DNA of 41,553 bases from Nocardioidaceae bacterium (GTDB lineage: Bacteria; Actinomycetota; Actinomycetes; Propionibacteriales; Nocardioidaceae). A program made the translations under genes and the position numbers. The stretch spans positions 99,522 through 141,074 of the forward strand of contig JAUJOE010000004.1 in the NCBI GenBank assembly GCA_030447805.1, read 5' to 3'. Below the pieces are notes generated by a model. That model ran no database searches. It saw only the letters and a program-made list of their open reading frames with translations, and was not told the origin of the DNA. Shown here piece after piece: positions 29,279-37,988 of the stretch. How positions within the stretch are numbered: position 1 is the first letter of the stretch; each line of letters opens with the position of its first letter.

Positions 29279-30793
29279 CTATTGCGGCCGTACCAAGGGG
29301 AAAAGAGTGGTCTCCCGAATTCCCACTCCCATGAGAAGCATCAGCAGCCGGTCGATTCCCATGCCCATGCCACCGGTCGGCGGCATTCCGAACTCTAGTG
29401 CCCGCAAGAAATCCTCGTCGAACTCCATGGCCTCTGGGTCTCCCTGGGCAGCCATCAGCGACTGCGCATGCAGCCGTTCACGCTGTACGACGGGGTCGTT
29501 GAGCTCTGAATTGGCCATCGCGAGCTCCACCCCGTTGACCACGAGGTCGAAGGACTCCGCCAACCCGGCCGTGGTCCGATGAGATCGAGCCAGCGGCTTC
29601 ACTGACTCGGGATAGTCGAGCACGAACGTGGGCGCGATCAGCGTGTGTTGGACCAGCTTCTCGTAAAGCTCCAACAGAATCTCACTGGCGTCCCAGGTCG
29701 GCTGCAGGTTGACGCCGTGGCGCTCGGCGTGCCCGCGAAGCGACGGCTCGGGGGTCTGCAGGGTCACCTCTTCGCCGAGCGCTTCGGAGACGAGCTCGAG
29801 GAACGAGGCGGATCGCCAGTCCGCCTCGAGGTCGATCGCGGAGCCGTCTCTGGCCGGTACGACGGTGCGGCTGACCGAACGGGCAGCCTCAACCACCAAC
29901 TGCCGGGTCAGCTCAGCCATCGAGTTGTAGTCGCCGTACGCCTCGTAGGCCTCGAGCATGGAGAACTCAGCCGCATGTGTGGAGTCCAGGCCCTCGTTAC
30001 GGAAGGTGCGCCCGATCTCGTAGACCTTCTCGACTCCCCCGACGACGGCCCGTTTGAGGTGCAGCTCCAGCGCGATCCGTAGCAGCATGTCCTGGTCGAA
30101 GGCGTTGAGGTGCGTGCGGAAGGGCCGCGCGGCCGCCCCGCCGTTGGTCAGCTGCAGTACGGGGGTGTCCACCTCGACGTACCCGAGTCCGTCCAGGGTG
30201 GATCGCAGCGACCGCAAGACCGTCGCCCTCGCCCGGACGATGTCTCGAGCCTCCGGACGCAGGATCAGGTCCACGTAGCGCAGCCGTACCCGCGCTTCTT
30301 CAGACAGCGGCTTGTGCTCGTTGGGAAGCGGGCGCAGGGTCTTGGCGGCGATCTGCCAAGCGGAGGCTTGAATCGACAGCTCACCGCGGCGGCTGGTCAC
30401 GATCTCACCTTGGACGGCCAAGTGGTCGCCGATGTCGACGAGTGCTTTGAAGTCCGCAAGTGATTCTTCGCCCAGCTCGGCAAGCGAAAACATTGCCTGC
30501 ACCTCAGTGCCGTCGCCTTCCCGCAGCCGCGCAAAGCACAGTTTGCCCGTGTTGCGTAGAAATACCACTCGCCCGGTTACCGCCACCTCATCGCCGGTGC
30601 GGAAGTCCGGGCCCAACTCAGTCGCGTCGTACGCAGCCCTGATATCCCTCAGCTGGTGAGTGCGCGGCACTGCCAACGGATACGGTTGCACGCCGCTATC
30701 CAAAAGTCTCTTCCGCTTTTCCTGCCTGACCCGAACCTGCTCAGGAATGTCGTCACCCTGCGAGCCCGGCGGGGTTTCGGGAGATCCCGACAT
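29279..30793 (-). CDS. lysS: Lysyl-tRNA synthetase, class II
   Basis: A 504-aa enzyme charging tRNA-Lys: OB-fold anticodon-binding domain (EVAVTGRVVFLRNTGKLCFARL), class II motif 1 near FLNGLGYVEVDTPVL-like segment, motif 2 FRNEGLDSTHAAEFSMLEAY and motif 3 GMGMGIDRLLMLL. Motif 2 has THAAEF in place of the commoner HNPEF, a variant also found in other actinobacterial lysyl-tRNA synthetases. The ATG at 30791-30793 is 10 bp after the panC stop and follows a TAACCT -10 box that overlaps that stop, so it may also have its own leaderless promoter. Confidence 0.95.
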   Translation of the reverse strand: MSGSPETPPGSQGDDIPEQVRVRQEKRKRLLDSGVQPYPLAVPRTHQLRDIRAAYDATELGPDFRTGDEVAVTGRVVFLRNTGKLCFARLREGDGTEVQAMFSLAELGEESLADFKALVDIGDHLAVQGEIVTSRRGELSIQASAWQIAAKTLRPLPNEHKPLSEEARVRLRYVDLILRPEARDIVRARATVLRSLRSTLDGLGYVEVDTPVLQLTNGGAAARPFRTHLNAFDQDMLLRIALELHLKRAVVGGVEKVYEIGRTFRNEGLDSTHAAEFSMLEAYEAYGDYNSMAELTRQLVVEAARSVSRTVVPARDGSAIDLEADWRSASFLELVSEALGEEVTLQTPEPSLRGHAERHGVNLQPTWDASEILLELYEKLVQHTLIAPTFVLDYPESVKPLARSHRTTAGLAESFDLVVNGVELAMANSELNDPVVQRERLHAQSLMAAQGDPEAMEFDEDFLRALEFGMPPTGGMGMGIDRLLMLLMGVGIRETTLFPLVRPQ

Positions 30794-30800
30794 GGCTGAC

Positions 30801-30806
30801 AGGTTA
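30801..30806 (-). promoter_or_regulatory. -10 box of a leaderless lysS transcript
   Basis: Minus-strand TAACCT (TANNNT) lies 7 nt before the lysS ATG and covers the panC stop codon (30804-30806). There is no ribosome-binding site in front of lysS. Confidence 0.4.
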
Positions 30807-31736
30807 CGACACGGCCGGTAGCTCGTTGCCTGAGCCGACGGTGACGGCCACGTTGTCGATGAGGCGAGTGGTGCCAACCCTTGCGGCGACGAGAAGGCGG
30901 GCTTCTCCGGCTGGAGCATCCGGGGCTCTGGCGTCCGTGGTGAGGTCGGTTGAGCGCAGCGCGAGGTAATCGACGTCAATCCCTTGCGCCGCCGCCAGTA
31001 CGTCGTTCGCAGCGGCCAGAATGCCGGCTGCTCCTGCGGGTCCAGCGGCTCGCCCCTGCAGCAGCGCTCGGCTCAAGGCCAGCGCCGCCACCCGCTGCTC
31101 CGGTGACAGGTACCGGTTTCGCGAGCTGAGGGCCAGCCCGTCCGGATCGCGCACGGTTGGCGCACCGACGATCTCCACGGGGAGAGACAGGTCTTGGACC
31201 ATGCGGCGGATCAACACCAGCTGCTGGTAGTCCTTCTCGCCGAAGACCGCAACGTCAGCTCGCACCAGGTTCAGCAACTTGGCCACCACGGTCAGCACTC
31301 CCCGGAAGTGCCCAGGGCGGCTGGCGCCTTCGAGGATCGCACCGACTCGCCCCGGCTCGACGGTGACCTCAGGTGCACCGTCGGGGTACATCTCCTCGAC
31401 GACAGGCGCGAAGACGAGGTCAACTCCGTGCTGCGCGCATAACGCCAGGTCGTCAGCCAGCGCTCTCGGATAGCGGCTCAGGTCCTCCGTTGGAGCGAAC
31501 TGCAGCGGGTTGACGAAAATGGAAGCCACCACGAACTCGGCCCGCCGCCGGGCTTCGTCAAGCAGTGCTGCATGACCGTCGTGGAGCGCACCCATCGTCG
31601 GCACCAGCGCCACCGTCGCTGCCGTGGCGGATCGGCTGGCCAGGGCGGTGCTCAGCTCCGCTCGGGTCGACGCGATTCGCAACTTGTCAGACTCCACTCG
31701 ACCTATGGACCGACTAGGTTCTGACAAGTCAGCCAT
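30804..31736 (-). CDS. panC: Pantoate--beta-alanine ligase (pantothenate synthetase)
   Basis: It makes pantothenate from pantoate, beta-alanine and ATP. The HIGH-type motif is [14 protein letters not shown], followed by [35 protein letters not shown] and the KMSKS-like ALSSRNRYL. The ATG at 31734-31736 gives 310 aa, but the first 18 or so residues ([18 protein letters not shown]) are translated from a 48-bp palindromic element (31682-31729), so the ancestral start was probably lower: GTG 31697 or a codon after the element. This is an insertion into, or origin of, the N-terminus. Confidence 0.93.
   Translation of the reverse strand: MADLSEPSRSIGRVESDKLRIASTRAELSTALASRSATAATVALVPTMGALHDGHAALLDEARRRAEFVVASIFVNPLQFAPTEDLSRYPRALADDLALCAQHGVDLVFAPVVEEMYPDGAPEVTVEPGRVGAILEGASRPGHFRGVLTVVAKLLNLVRADVAVFGEKDYQQLVLIRRMVQDLSLPVEIVGAPTVRDPDGLALSSRNRYLSPEQRVAALALSRALLQGRAAGPAGAAGILAAANDVLAAAQGIDVDYLALRSTDLTTDARAPDAPAGEARLLVAARVGTTRLIDNVAVTVGSGNELPAVS
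31682..31729. repeat. 48-bp palindrome-bounded element, copy 1
   Basis: It begins ACTTGTCAGA (31682-31691) and ends TCTGACAAGT (31720-31729), a perfect 10-bp inverted repeat around 28 bp. Copy 2 at 32561 has the same length and shares about 16 of 28 inner bases. The right edge touches the LLM stop codon (31729-31731), and the element codes the start of panC. Confidence 0.8.
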
Positions 31737-32514
31737 CGTGGGGGTTGCGGCGAATGCGGTCGTGGAACTCCTGCACCCAGTCCCCGACCGGCCGGGTCGA
31801 CTCGATCAGCCAGGTGGCGCCTGCATCGGCGTACTCATCAGCTGGGACGCCAGGCGCCCATGGCGCCACAACGTCCCAACCGGGTCTGACGTCGCCGAGG
31901 TACTCCGCTAGCGAGTCGGGGGTGAGCAGCTCGCGCGAGCCGGTCGGGACTACGCCGTCCCAGCGGCGGGCGCGCTTGAGGGGACGTTGGTTGGGGACGA
32001 CGCCCGCCACCCAAATCGGCGGGCGGGGCTGCTGAACGGGTGGCGGCCGCAGGTCGGCTTCCACGTCGTACGACGCGCTGTGGTGAACCACCGGACCCCC
32101 GCGCAGCAACTGGTCGACGAGATCCAGCCCGTCATCCAGCATCGCCGCGCGCGCCCTGGGGTCGGACTCGTCACCGAAGTCAGCGAAGTCGCGGTCGGGC
32201 GGCTCGCCGAGGCCGACGCTCAACACAGCTCTGCCACCGCTGAGATGGTCGAGCGTGGTCAGCTGTCTGGCGACGATCCAGGGCCGCCGGCGCGACAACG
32301 GCGTGACGAGCGTGCCGAGCCGGACGCGATCGGTGGAGTGCGCGATGGCACCGAGCAGCACCCAGGGATCGTGCACCGGTGGACGCACGTCCGTCGCCCA
32401 CTGCAGGTGGTCCCAGAGGAAAACCCCGTCCCAGCCGGCGGCTTCGGCGTCGCGCGCGATCTGCACGACCGTCGCGGCGTCGGTGAACGGCGGGATGTTG
32501 ACCGCGAACTTCAT
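31729..32514 (-). CDS. LLM-class flavin- or F420-dependent oxidoreductase
   Basis: A 261-aa bacterial luciferase-like monooxygenase: [36 protein letters not shown] at the first strand, [41 protein letters not shown] in the middle and [26 protein letters not shown] near the end. Cofactor (FMN or F420) and substrate are unknown. ATG 32512-32514 is used; it has a TACGTT -10 box 7 nt upstream, and the longer TTG start at 32523 is rejected. It is flanked by two 48-bp palindromic elements, between genes that are normally neighbours (DUF2520 and panC). Confidence 0.88.
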   Translation of the reverse strand: MKFAVNIPPFTDAATVVQIARDAEAAGWDGVFLWDHLQWATDVRPPVHDPWVLLGAIAHSTDRVRLGTLVTPLSRRRPWIVARQLTTLDHLSGGRAVLSVGLGEPPDRDFADFGDESDPRARAAMLDDGLDLVDQLLRGGPVVHHSASYDVEADLRPPPVQQPRPPIWVAGVVPNQRPLKRARRWDGVVPTGSRELLTPDSLAEYLGDVRPGWDVVAPWAPGVPADEYADAGATWLIESTRPVGDWVQEFHDRIRRNPHDG

Positions 32515-32521
32515 GCCCGCC

Positions 32522-32527
32522 AACGTA
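32522..32527 (-). promoter_or_regulatory. -10 box of a leaderless LLM transcript
   Basis: Minus-strand TACGTT is 7 nt before the ATG at 32514. No ribosome-binding site is visible. Confidence 0.4.
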
Positions 32528-32560
32528 CCGCCGCGTCAAGAACGGGGCGCCACACCAAGG

Positions 32561-32608
32561 ACTTGTCAGACCCCATTGCCCTTATAGCGGCACTACGTTC
32601 TGACAGGT
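32561..32608. repeat. 48-bp palindrome-bounded element, copy 2
   Basis: ACTTGTCAGA (32561-32570) and TCTGACAGGT (32599-32608), one mismatch in the inverted repeat, 48 bp overall as in copy 1. Shared inner bases include CTATNG-like and ACTANGT positions. It lies between the LLM start (32514) and the DUF2520 stop (32625). Confidence 0.78.
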
Positions 32609-32624
32609 CGAGGGAGGAGGGGGG

Positions 32625-33503
32625 TTAGGTCCATGACTGGTCCCGGGCGTCGTTGAGCAGCTCGATCAGGGCCGCTGCGCGGCGCGGCTCGAGCCGGCCG
32701 GCAGCGACCGCTCGGTTGGCGGTCGCTCGCGCGAGGACGACGTACGACTCAAGAGCGGCGGCAGAGGAGGCGGCGAGGCTGCGCAGATGAACCTGCACCG
32801 TTTGCAGGTCGCCGCGCACGATCGGACCCGTCAACGCCGCGTCGCCGTACGCAAGGGCGTTGTCGAGCGCGGCGGTGAGCAGCGGGCGCAGCATCGCGGC
32901 TGGATCGGTCGAGCCCGCGGCCCGCAAGGCGTCCATCGACTGTGACACCAGTGTGACGAGATGGTTGGCGCCGTGCGCAAGAGCCGCGTGGTAGATCTCC
33001 CGCTGGTCCTCAGCCAGCCAGGTCAACTGACCACCGAGTACGCCGACCAGGTGCTCGGCAGCTGGACGCTCGGGCAGGTCGCAGGTGACGCCGTACACGC
33101 ACCCTGCCAGTCGGCTGACGTCGAGGTCAGTTCCTGTGAACGTCATCGCTGGGTGCAACGCGATGCCGTGTGCGCCGAGGTCCAGAGCCGGCTGCAAAAC
33201 CGCCAATCCGTGCCGACCGCTGGTGTGCACGACGTACTGGCCAGACCGAAGGGCGCCGGAGGCGGCAAGCATCCGCACGACGTTGTCGAGACTGTCGTCA
33301 GGAACCGTCAGCAGGAGCAGGTCACATGCCTTGGCCACCGCTGTCGGCTTGTCGACGCGGACCCCGGGGAGCAACGTCTCGATCCGGGTGCGCGAAGCCG
33401 CAGACTCCCCAGCGACAGCGGCAATTGGATAGCCAGCATCGCGCAGGGCGACAGCCAAGACGGCGCCGACGCGGCCGATCACACCCACGCCGATCACACC
33501 CAC
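32625..33503 (-). CDS. Rossmann-like and DUF2520 domain protein
   Basis: A 292-aa dehydrogenase-like protein: N-terminal NAD(P) fold with LLLLTVPDDSLDNVV and VVHTSGRHGLAVL, and C-terminal DUF2520 helical domain (YHAALAHGANHLVTL, ALTGPIVRGDLQTV). In actinomycetes this gene normally lies just before panC and may assist pantothenate/CoA synthesis, but its reaction is unproven. The nucleotide loop GVIGVGVIGRVG carries a 15-bp tandem duplication (33475-33504), giving VGVIG twice; relatives have GVIGxGRVG. GTG 33501-33503 is used; the frame is open upstream but shows no ATG. Confidence 0.88.
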   Translation of the reverse strand: MGVIGVGVIGRVGAVLAVALRDAGYPIAAVAGESAASRTRIETLLPGVRVDKPTAVAKACDLLLLTVPDDSLDNVVRMLAASGALRSGQYVVHTSGRHGLAVLQPALDLGAHGIALHPAMTFTGTDLDVSRLAGCVYGVTCDLPERPAAEHLVGVLGGQLTWLAEDQREIYHAALAHGANHLVTLVSQSMDALRAAGSTDPAAMLRPLLTAALDNALAYGDAALTGPIVRGDLQTVQVHLRSLAASSAAALESYVVLARATANRAVAAGRLEPRRAAALIELLNDARDQSWT

Positions 33504-33504
33504 G
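33475..33504. repeat. 15-bp exact tandem duplication in the DUF2520 start
   Basis: Two adjacent copies of CCGATCACACCCACG (33475-33489 and 33490-33504). It adds residues inside the glycine-rich nucleotide-binding loop without breaking the frame. Confidence 0.85.
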
Positions 33505-33718
33505 GTGCCCAGACGGGCCGAGTGTCCAGCGGACTGCCGAAACTCAGCATGTGCCTCGCCTTTCCGCTCCAGTCCGCGAACCAGACGGGCCGTAAGCTGC
33601 GCTACGCGCCGAGACGGCGCGACTCCATTTTACCGTCGAGGCGTCGCCTCAAGATACCGCGCGTTCGTGGCCTGACTCACACCGTTGCCTTCGCTCTCAA
33701 CCTGCGCTCCGCAATACC

Positions 33719-33724
33719 TACACT
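33719..33724 (+). promoter_or_regulatory. -10 box before the TylF-like gene
   Basis: TACACT ends 7 nt before ATG 33732, the leaderless spacing seen elsewhere in this window. The 33504-33731 gap holds no other recognisable feature. Confidence 0.35.
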
Positions 33725-33731
33725 GAGCGCC

Positions 33732-34584
33732 ATGTGGACGAGACGAGTAAACAAGGTTCTCGGCAGGGCAGGCTATGCGCTAAGCCCGGTCACTCAGTCC
33801 CCCGAGTCGCCAGCCGAAATTGACAGTGCCTCCGTGGAAGCGGCCGGCTCGGATGCCGGCGCGGGCGGCCAGAAGTCTGGGCGGGCGGCGTACCCGGCCG
33901 CCACGATCGCTCCCCAGCCACTATGACGAGGCCGCGGTCCGCACCATCATGCAGGTGCGACCGAGGACTATGACTAGCCACTGGAAACTGTTCGGGCTCA
34001 TCCTCGCCACCCGCTACATCCAAGCCCACGACATACCGGGGGAGATCATCTAGTGCGGGGTATGGCGGGGCGGCAGCATGCAGGCCGCCGCGCTCACGCT
34101 GCTGGAAACCGGTGGCTGCGACCGAGACCTCCACTTGTTTGACACCTTCGAAGGGATGCCGCCGCCGACCGACCTTGACAGCCGCGGCGGCGTCAGCGCT
34201 GAGGAACTGCTGAGCCGGGCGACTCGCGACGACGACATATGGGCGGTCGCCGACCTGGAGGACGTTCGTGCGGGTATGCGGGAGACCGGCTACCCCGCCG
34301 AGCGGATTCACTACCACGTCGGTCGGGTTGAGGACACCATTCCGCGTGAGGCCCCCGAGCAGATCGCCATCTTGCGCCTCGACACCGACTGGTACGAATC
34401 GACCAAGCACGAACTCGAGCACCTCTATGACCGGCTCTCGGCCGGCGGGGTGCTGATCTTAGACGACTACGGCAACTGGGACGGTGCCCGCAAGGCCACC
34501 AACGAGTTCGTCGAAAAGGTCGGTGCGAAGCTCCTGCTGCTGCCCTTGTCCGGTGGCCGAATCGCCGTAAAACCTGCCGACTGA
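33732..34584 (+). pseudogene. TylF/MycF-type macrocin O-methyltransferase, broken
   Basis: A class I SAM methyltransferase of the TylF family, whose members methylate sugars or phenolics. The start MWTRRVNKVLGRAGYAL is typical. The frame stops at TGA 33924-33926, but HYDEAAVRTIMQ...RPRTMTSHWKLFGLI continues one base further on. It then meets an in-frame TAG at 34051-34053 in IPGEII*CGVWRGGSM, where relatives have Glu (GDIVECGVWRGG); one base change from GAG would explain it. The remainder (LFDTFEGMP, DTDWYESTKHELEHLY, GGVLILDDYGNW) is intact to 34584. Two lesions suggest a decayed gene or sequence error. It lies next to a glycosyltransferase. Confidence 0.85.
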
Positions 34585-34595
34585 CCCGGGAGCCG

Positions 34596-36209
34596 TCAAC
34601 TGAAACTGGCTCGCTCTTCGGCCACGGTGATAACCAGCCCGGAGGAGGGCTCGAAGGTGGCTCGTACGGCGACATCGCCGGCAGCCGCCAACGGCAGGTT
34701 GGCCCCTGGCGCCTTGGTGCGAAACAGACCCTCTCGTCGGATGTCGGCGACCTCGACAGACAACTCAACATGCCAGCGGTCACCTTCTCGACATACCCCG
34801 GACTTCGTCAGCGCCGCGACGTCGACCCGCGCCACAAATTCGCTGCCGTCGTACCGCTGAGGCAGCCGGTCGATCCAGCGGGTAGCATCCGGCGACGGCC
34901 GCTGCTCGACATCTAGCCCCACCCGTTGCCCGGCATCGGAGCACAGCGCAACCTCGATGCGCGGCGTGGCTCCGTCCGTCGGTGCGCCCCGAATGAGCGC
35001 AGCGCCCACCAGTTCGAGGACACCCTCCGAGCATTGTGCCGAGAACAACCTCGCGTCAAAGGTCAGCTCGTGGTCAGCAAGGCGGAAGAGTTCGGGCGGG
35101 ATGTCTGAGTTGGGGTCGTCGTGGAAGGGCAGCAGGGCGACGACGTGCCCACCCGACGTCTGCAGGGGCAACGGCCCGGGATGCTGTTCGAGCCACCGCA
35201 GAATCGCCTCGGCCTGCGTCCGGCGATCGTGCGTCACCAACCACCCGACCAGCCTGTGCTGGACCCGGAGGAGGTGGGACTCGTGAATCGGCGGCTGATC
35301 GGCATAGAGCTGCCGCACCCCGGCGACGAGAGTGCGCCAATAGTCGTCGCCACAGCCCGGAATGTGCCGAAAGTACAGTGGCAGATCACCACCGAGGCCG
35401 TGCCGGGCCCAGTAGTCCCGCACCTGCGGAGATCCCAGCTCACAGACCAGATCAGTGGTCAGCTGCTTGGTGGTAATCCGATCCCGCAGGTCTCCCAGCT
35501 GGTATCTGCGCTGGGTGATCGACGAGCCGGCACCGCGGTTGTGCCAGTGATAGACCGGCTCTGGTACGACGTCGAAGGCGGCCGCACGCAGATACGCCTC
35601 GGTCATCGCCACCTGGTCCTCGCCGATCATTCCCGCCGGGAACTCCAGTCGAGCACTGTCCCAAAACGATCGCCGGAACACCTTGTTGACCGGAAAGACA
35701 TTGCGCATGATCGCTGGAAGGTCGTCGATGCGGATGCCGATGCGGCGCCGCCGGTGGGGGCTGCGCAGGAACGGCGGTTCCACGAGCTCGCCGTCGATGT
35801 GCCGCTGCAGTGACCCCACAACGAAATCGGATCCGCTGTCCGTCACGGTCGAGACCAAGAGGCTGTAGGCGTGCGGGGGAACTGTGTCGTCGGCGTCAGC
35901 AAAGGCGAGGTACTCGCCTCTGCAGTGCTTGACCCCCAGGTTGCGAGCCGGGCCAGGGCCCTGGTTGACGCTGCTCACCAGCGCCACGCGCCCATGCCGT
36001 CGGGCGTAGCCCTGAGCCACGGCCGCTGAGCCATCTGTGGAGCCGTCGTCGACGACGACGATCTCCAGGTCGGCGTAATCCTGAGCCAGGATGCTGTTGA
36101 GGCACTCCGCCAGGTACTGCTCGACGTTGTAGACGGGAACAACGACGCTCAGCAGCGGCGCACCGTGGGTGCCTGGCGATGACCGAGCACCCGGGACAGC
36201 ACGGTTCAA
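34596..36209 (-). CDS. Family 2 glycosyltransferase
   Basis: A 537-aa GT2 enzyme: GT-A fold with LSVVVPVYNVEQYLAECL, IVVVDDGSTDGS at about 50-61, metal-binding DADD at 105-108 and the downstream GEDQVAMTEAYLRA segment. Residues beyond about 330 form a C-terminal region (repeated beta-rich, ending VITVAEERASFS) that I do not recognise. It would transfer a sugar to a wall polymer or glycolipid. The start is TTG 36207-36209 with AGGAG 8 nt upstream. It follows the Opu binding-protein gene by 19 bp and is convergent with the broken TylF gene. Confidence 0.88.
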   Translation of the reverse strand: MNRAVPGARSSPGTHGAPLLSVVVPVYNVEQYLAECLNSILAQDYADLEIVVVDDGSTDGSAAVAQGYARRHGRVALVSSVNQGPGPARNLGVKHCRGEYLAFADADDTVPPHAYSLLVSTVTDSGSDFVVGSLQRHIDGELVEPPFLRSPHRRRRIGIRIDDLPAIMRNVFPVNKVFRRSFWDSARLEFPAGMIGEDQVAMTEAYLRAAAFDVVPEPVYHWHNRGAGSSITQRRYQLGDLRDRITTKQLTTDLVCELGSPQVRDYWARHGLGGDLPLYFRHIPGCGDDYWRTLVAGVRQLYADQPPIHESHLLRVQHRLVGWLVTHDRRTQAEAILRWLEQHPGPLPLQTSGGHVVALLPFHDDPNSDIPPELFRLADHELTFDARLFSAQCSEGVLELVGAALIRGAPTDGATPRIEVALCSDAGQRVGLDVEQRPSPDATRWIDRLPQRYDGSEFVARVDVAALTKSGVCREGDRWHVELSVEVADIRREGLFRTKAPGANLPLAAAGDVAVRATFEPSSGLVITVAEERASFS

Positions 36210-36228
36210 CCCTAGGCTCCTCGCCAGG

Positions 36229-37170
36229 TCAGAGCAGGTCGTTGTCCTCGAGGTACTGCTTGGCCACCTCGGCGGGGTCCGCGCGCTCGAGGTCGACCTT
36301 GGTGTTCAGCTCCGTCAGGTCTTCGGTCGTCAAGGTGTCGGCGAGCTTGTTGAGCGCGTCAGCGACGTCGGGGTTGTCGGCCAAGAAGTCGGAGTTCACG
36401 GCGGGGATGAGGTTTTGGGCCGGCTGGATGTTCTTGTCGTCCTCTAGGACGACAAGGCCCTCGGCAGCCACGTTGGACTGCGTCGTGGCCACCTCGACCA
36501 GCTGCGACTCGCCCTTCTGCACCGAGTCGATTGCCTGCGGCGACCCATAACCGAGTGGCAGCACCTTGGTGATGTCGATGCCGTACTCCTCGCTGAGCCC
36601 CGCCTCGCAGTCGGTGCGCCCTTCGCAGTCAGGGGCCGCCGCCAACACGATCGGCTGCCCCAGTTCCGCGAGATCAGACAGTGTTGCCACGTCGTTTTGC
36701 TGAGCGAACTCCTCGGTTACGGCGAACGCGTTCTGGTCCGATGCCTCGGCCGGCTCGAGCAGCGTGATGTTCGCCTTGTCAGCGAGCGGCTTGAGCGCGT
36801 TCAGCGTCTCTGTCGGGTCCGGTGACGTCACCGGCTCGGCGTCCTCGCCGTTTTGGGTGATGTTGAGGAAGTCGGCCAGCGCACCGACGTACTCCGGCGC
36901 CACGTCGACGTCACCGGACTGCAGTTCCTGAATGTAGATGTCGCGGGTGTCGACCAGCTTCGTCGAGACCGAGTAACCCTCGTTCTCCAGCAGCTGCGAG
37001 TACATCTCGGCCATGATCTCCATCTCGGTGAAGTTCTGACCAGAAAGGCTGACGCTGCCTTTGTCGCCACTTCCCGTGCCGCCGCCATTCTCGGCGTCGT
37101 TCGCGCACCCCGCACCTACGACAGCGATTGCCACCAGGAGACTGACCGTCCCGATGCCACGAAGAGCCAT
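36229..37170 (-). CDS. Glycine betaine/choline ABC transporter substrate-binding lipoprotein
   Basis: A 313-aa OpuCC/ProX-type binding protein. The signal peptide has a hydrophobic core (GTVSLLVAIAVV) and lipobox VGAGC, so Cys is lipidated and the mature part is anchored outside. Family segments are SLSGQNFTEMEIMAEMYSQLLENEGY, YIQELQSGDVDVAPEY and LPLGYGSPQAIDSVQKGE. It delivers quaternary amines to the two permeases upstream. ATG 37168-37170 gives the signal peptide at residue 1; the open frame to 37254 is rejected. Confidence 0.92.
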   Translation of the reverse strand: MALRGIGTVSLLVAIAVVGAGCANDAENGGGTGSGDKGSVSLSGQNFTEMEIMAEMYSQLLENEGYSVSTKLVDTRDIYIQELQSGDVDVAPEYVGALADFLNITQNGEDAEPVTSPDPTETLNALKPLADKANITLLEPAEASDQNAFAVTEEFAQQNDVATLSDLAELGQPIVLAAAPDCEGRTDCEAGLSEEYGIDITKVLPLGYGSPQAIDSVQKGESQLVEVATTQSNVAAEGLVVLEDDKNIQPAQNLIPAVNSDFLADNPDVADALNKLADTLTTEDLTELNTKVDLERADPAEVAKQYLEDNDLL

Positions 37171-37250
37171 GCCACACCACCTTTTGTGTCCCGAGGGCGT
37201 TGCCCTCGCGTGTCCAGTGGGCGCACCCGCGCGGCACCCGTCTTGTCGGT

Positions 37251-37985
37251 TCACGGTACCAGTGACGCTTCGGCTTTCAACGGTTTGGGGGTCAACCGGA
37301 AGGATGCATGTCGTCCCGGCTCAAGCGCCCGCTGTGCCAGCGCGGCGAGCCCCTCGAGCACCAAGGCGAAGATCGCCACGACGATTGCGCCGGCAAGGCC
37401 CTTGCCGTAGTTGCCGTTGTAGAACCCGGCGACGATGATCGTGCCGAGACCAGGACCCGCCACCAGCGCCGCAATGGTGGCCGTGGCCCAGACCTGCACC
37501 AGCGCCAGTCGCACACCTGTCGCGACCACCGGGAGTGCGAGCGGCAGCTCGACCTCGGTGAACACCTGCCGTTCGGCCATCCCCATGCCACGGGAGGCTT
37601 CGACGATGTCACGGTCGACCTCTCTGACCCCGACGTAGGCGTTGGTGATGATGGGCGGCAGCGCGAACAGCACCAGCGCGATCAGAGTCGCCAAGCCGGC
37701 CCGACCGTACGGTCCCAGCGTGTCGGTGCCCCACTCCGGCCCTGTCGACAGCAGCACAAGCACCGCGAACGTCGGCACCGCCCGGCCGACGTTGGAGATG
37801 TTGATCGCGAGGAACCCGCCCCGGCCCACGTGACCGAGCCACAAGGCGAAGGGCAGTCCAACCAGCATCGCGATGAGCAACGCGGTGACGGTGAGCAGCA
37901 GCTGCTGGCCGAGCTGGGCCACGATGCCGTCCGGACCGTTCCAGTTGGACCCATCCAGCAGGTAAGCGACTGCATCACCGAACAT
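37251..37985 (-). CDS. Osmoprotectant ABC transporter permease (OpuCD-like)
   Basis: A 244-aa inner-membrane permease with about six helices and the BPD/EAA coupling loop around EASRGMGMAERQVFTEVELPLALPVVATG. The AVPTFAVLVLL and VWATATIAALVAGPGLGTIIV segments match the ProW/OpuCB/D family. It starts 3 bp after the second permease stops (37989), so the two are in one operon followed by the binding protein. Confidence 0.92.
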   Translation of the reverse strand: MFGDAVAYLLDGSNWNGPDGIVAQLGQQLLLTVTALLIAMLVGLPFALWLGHVGRGGFLAINISNVGRAVPTFAVLVLLSTGPEWGTDTLGPYGRAGLATLIALVLFALPPIITNAYVGVREVDRDIVEASRGMGMAERQVFTEVELPLALPVVATGVRLALVQVWATATIAALVAGPGLGTIIVAGFYNGNYGKGLAGAIVVAIFALVLEGLAALAQRALEPGRHASFRLTPKPLKAEASLVP

Positions 37986-37988
37986 TGC

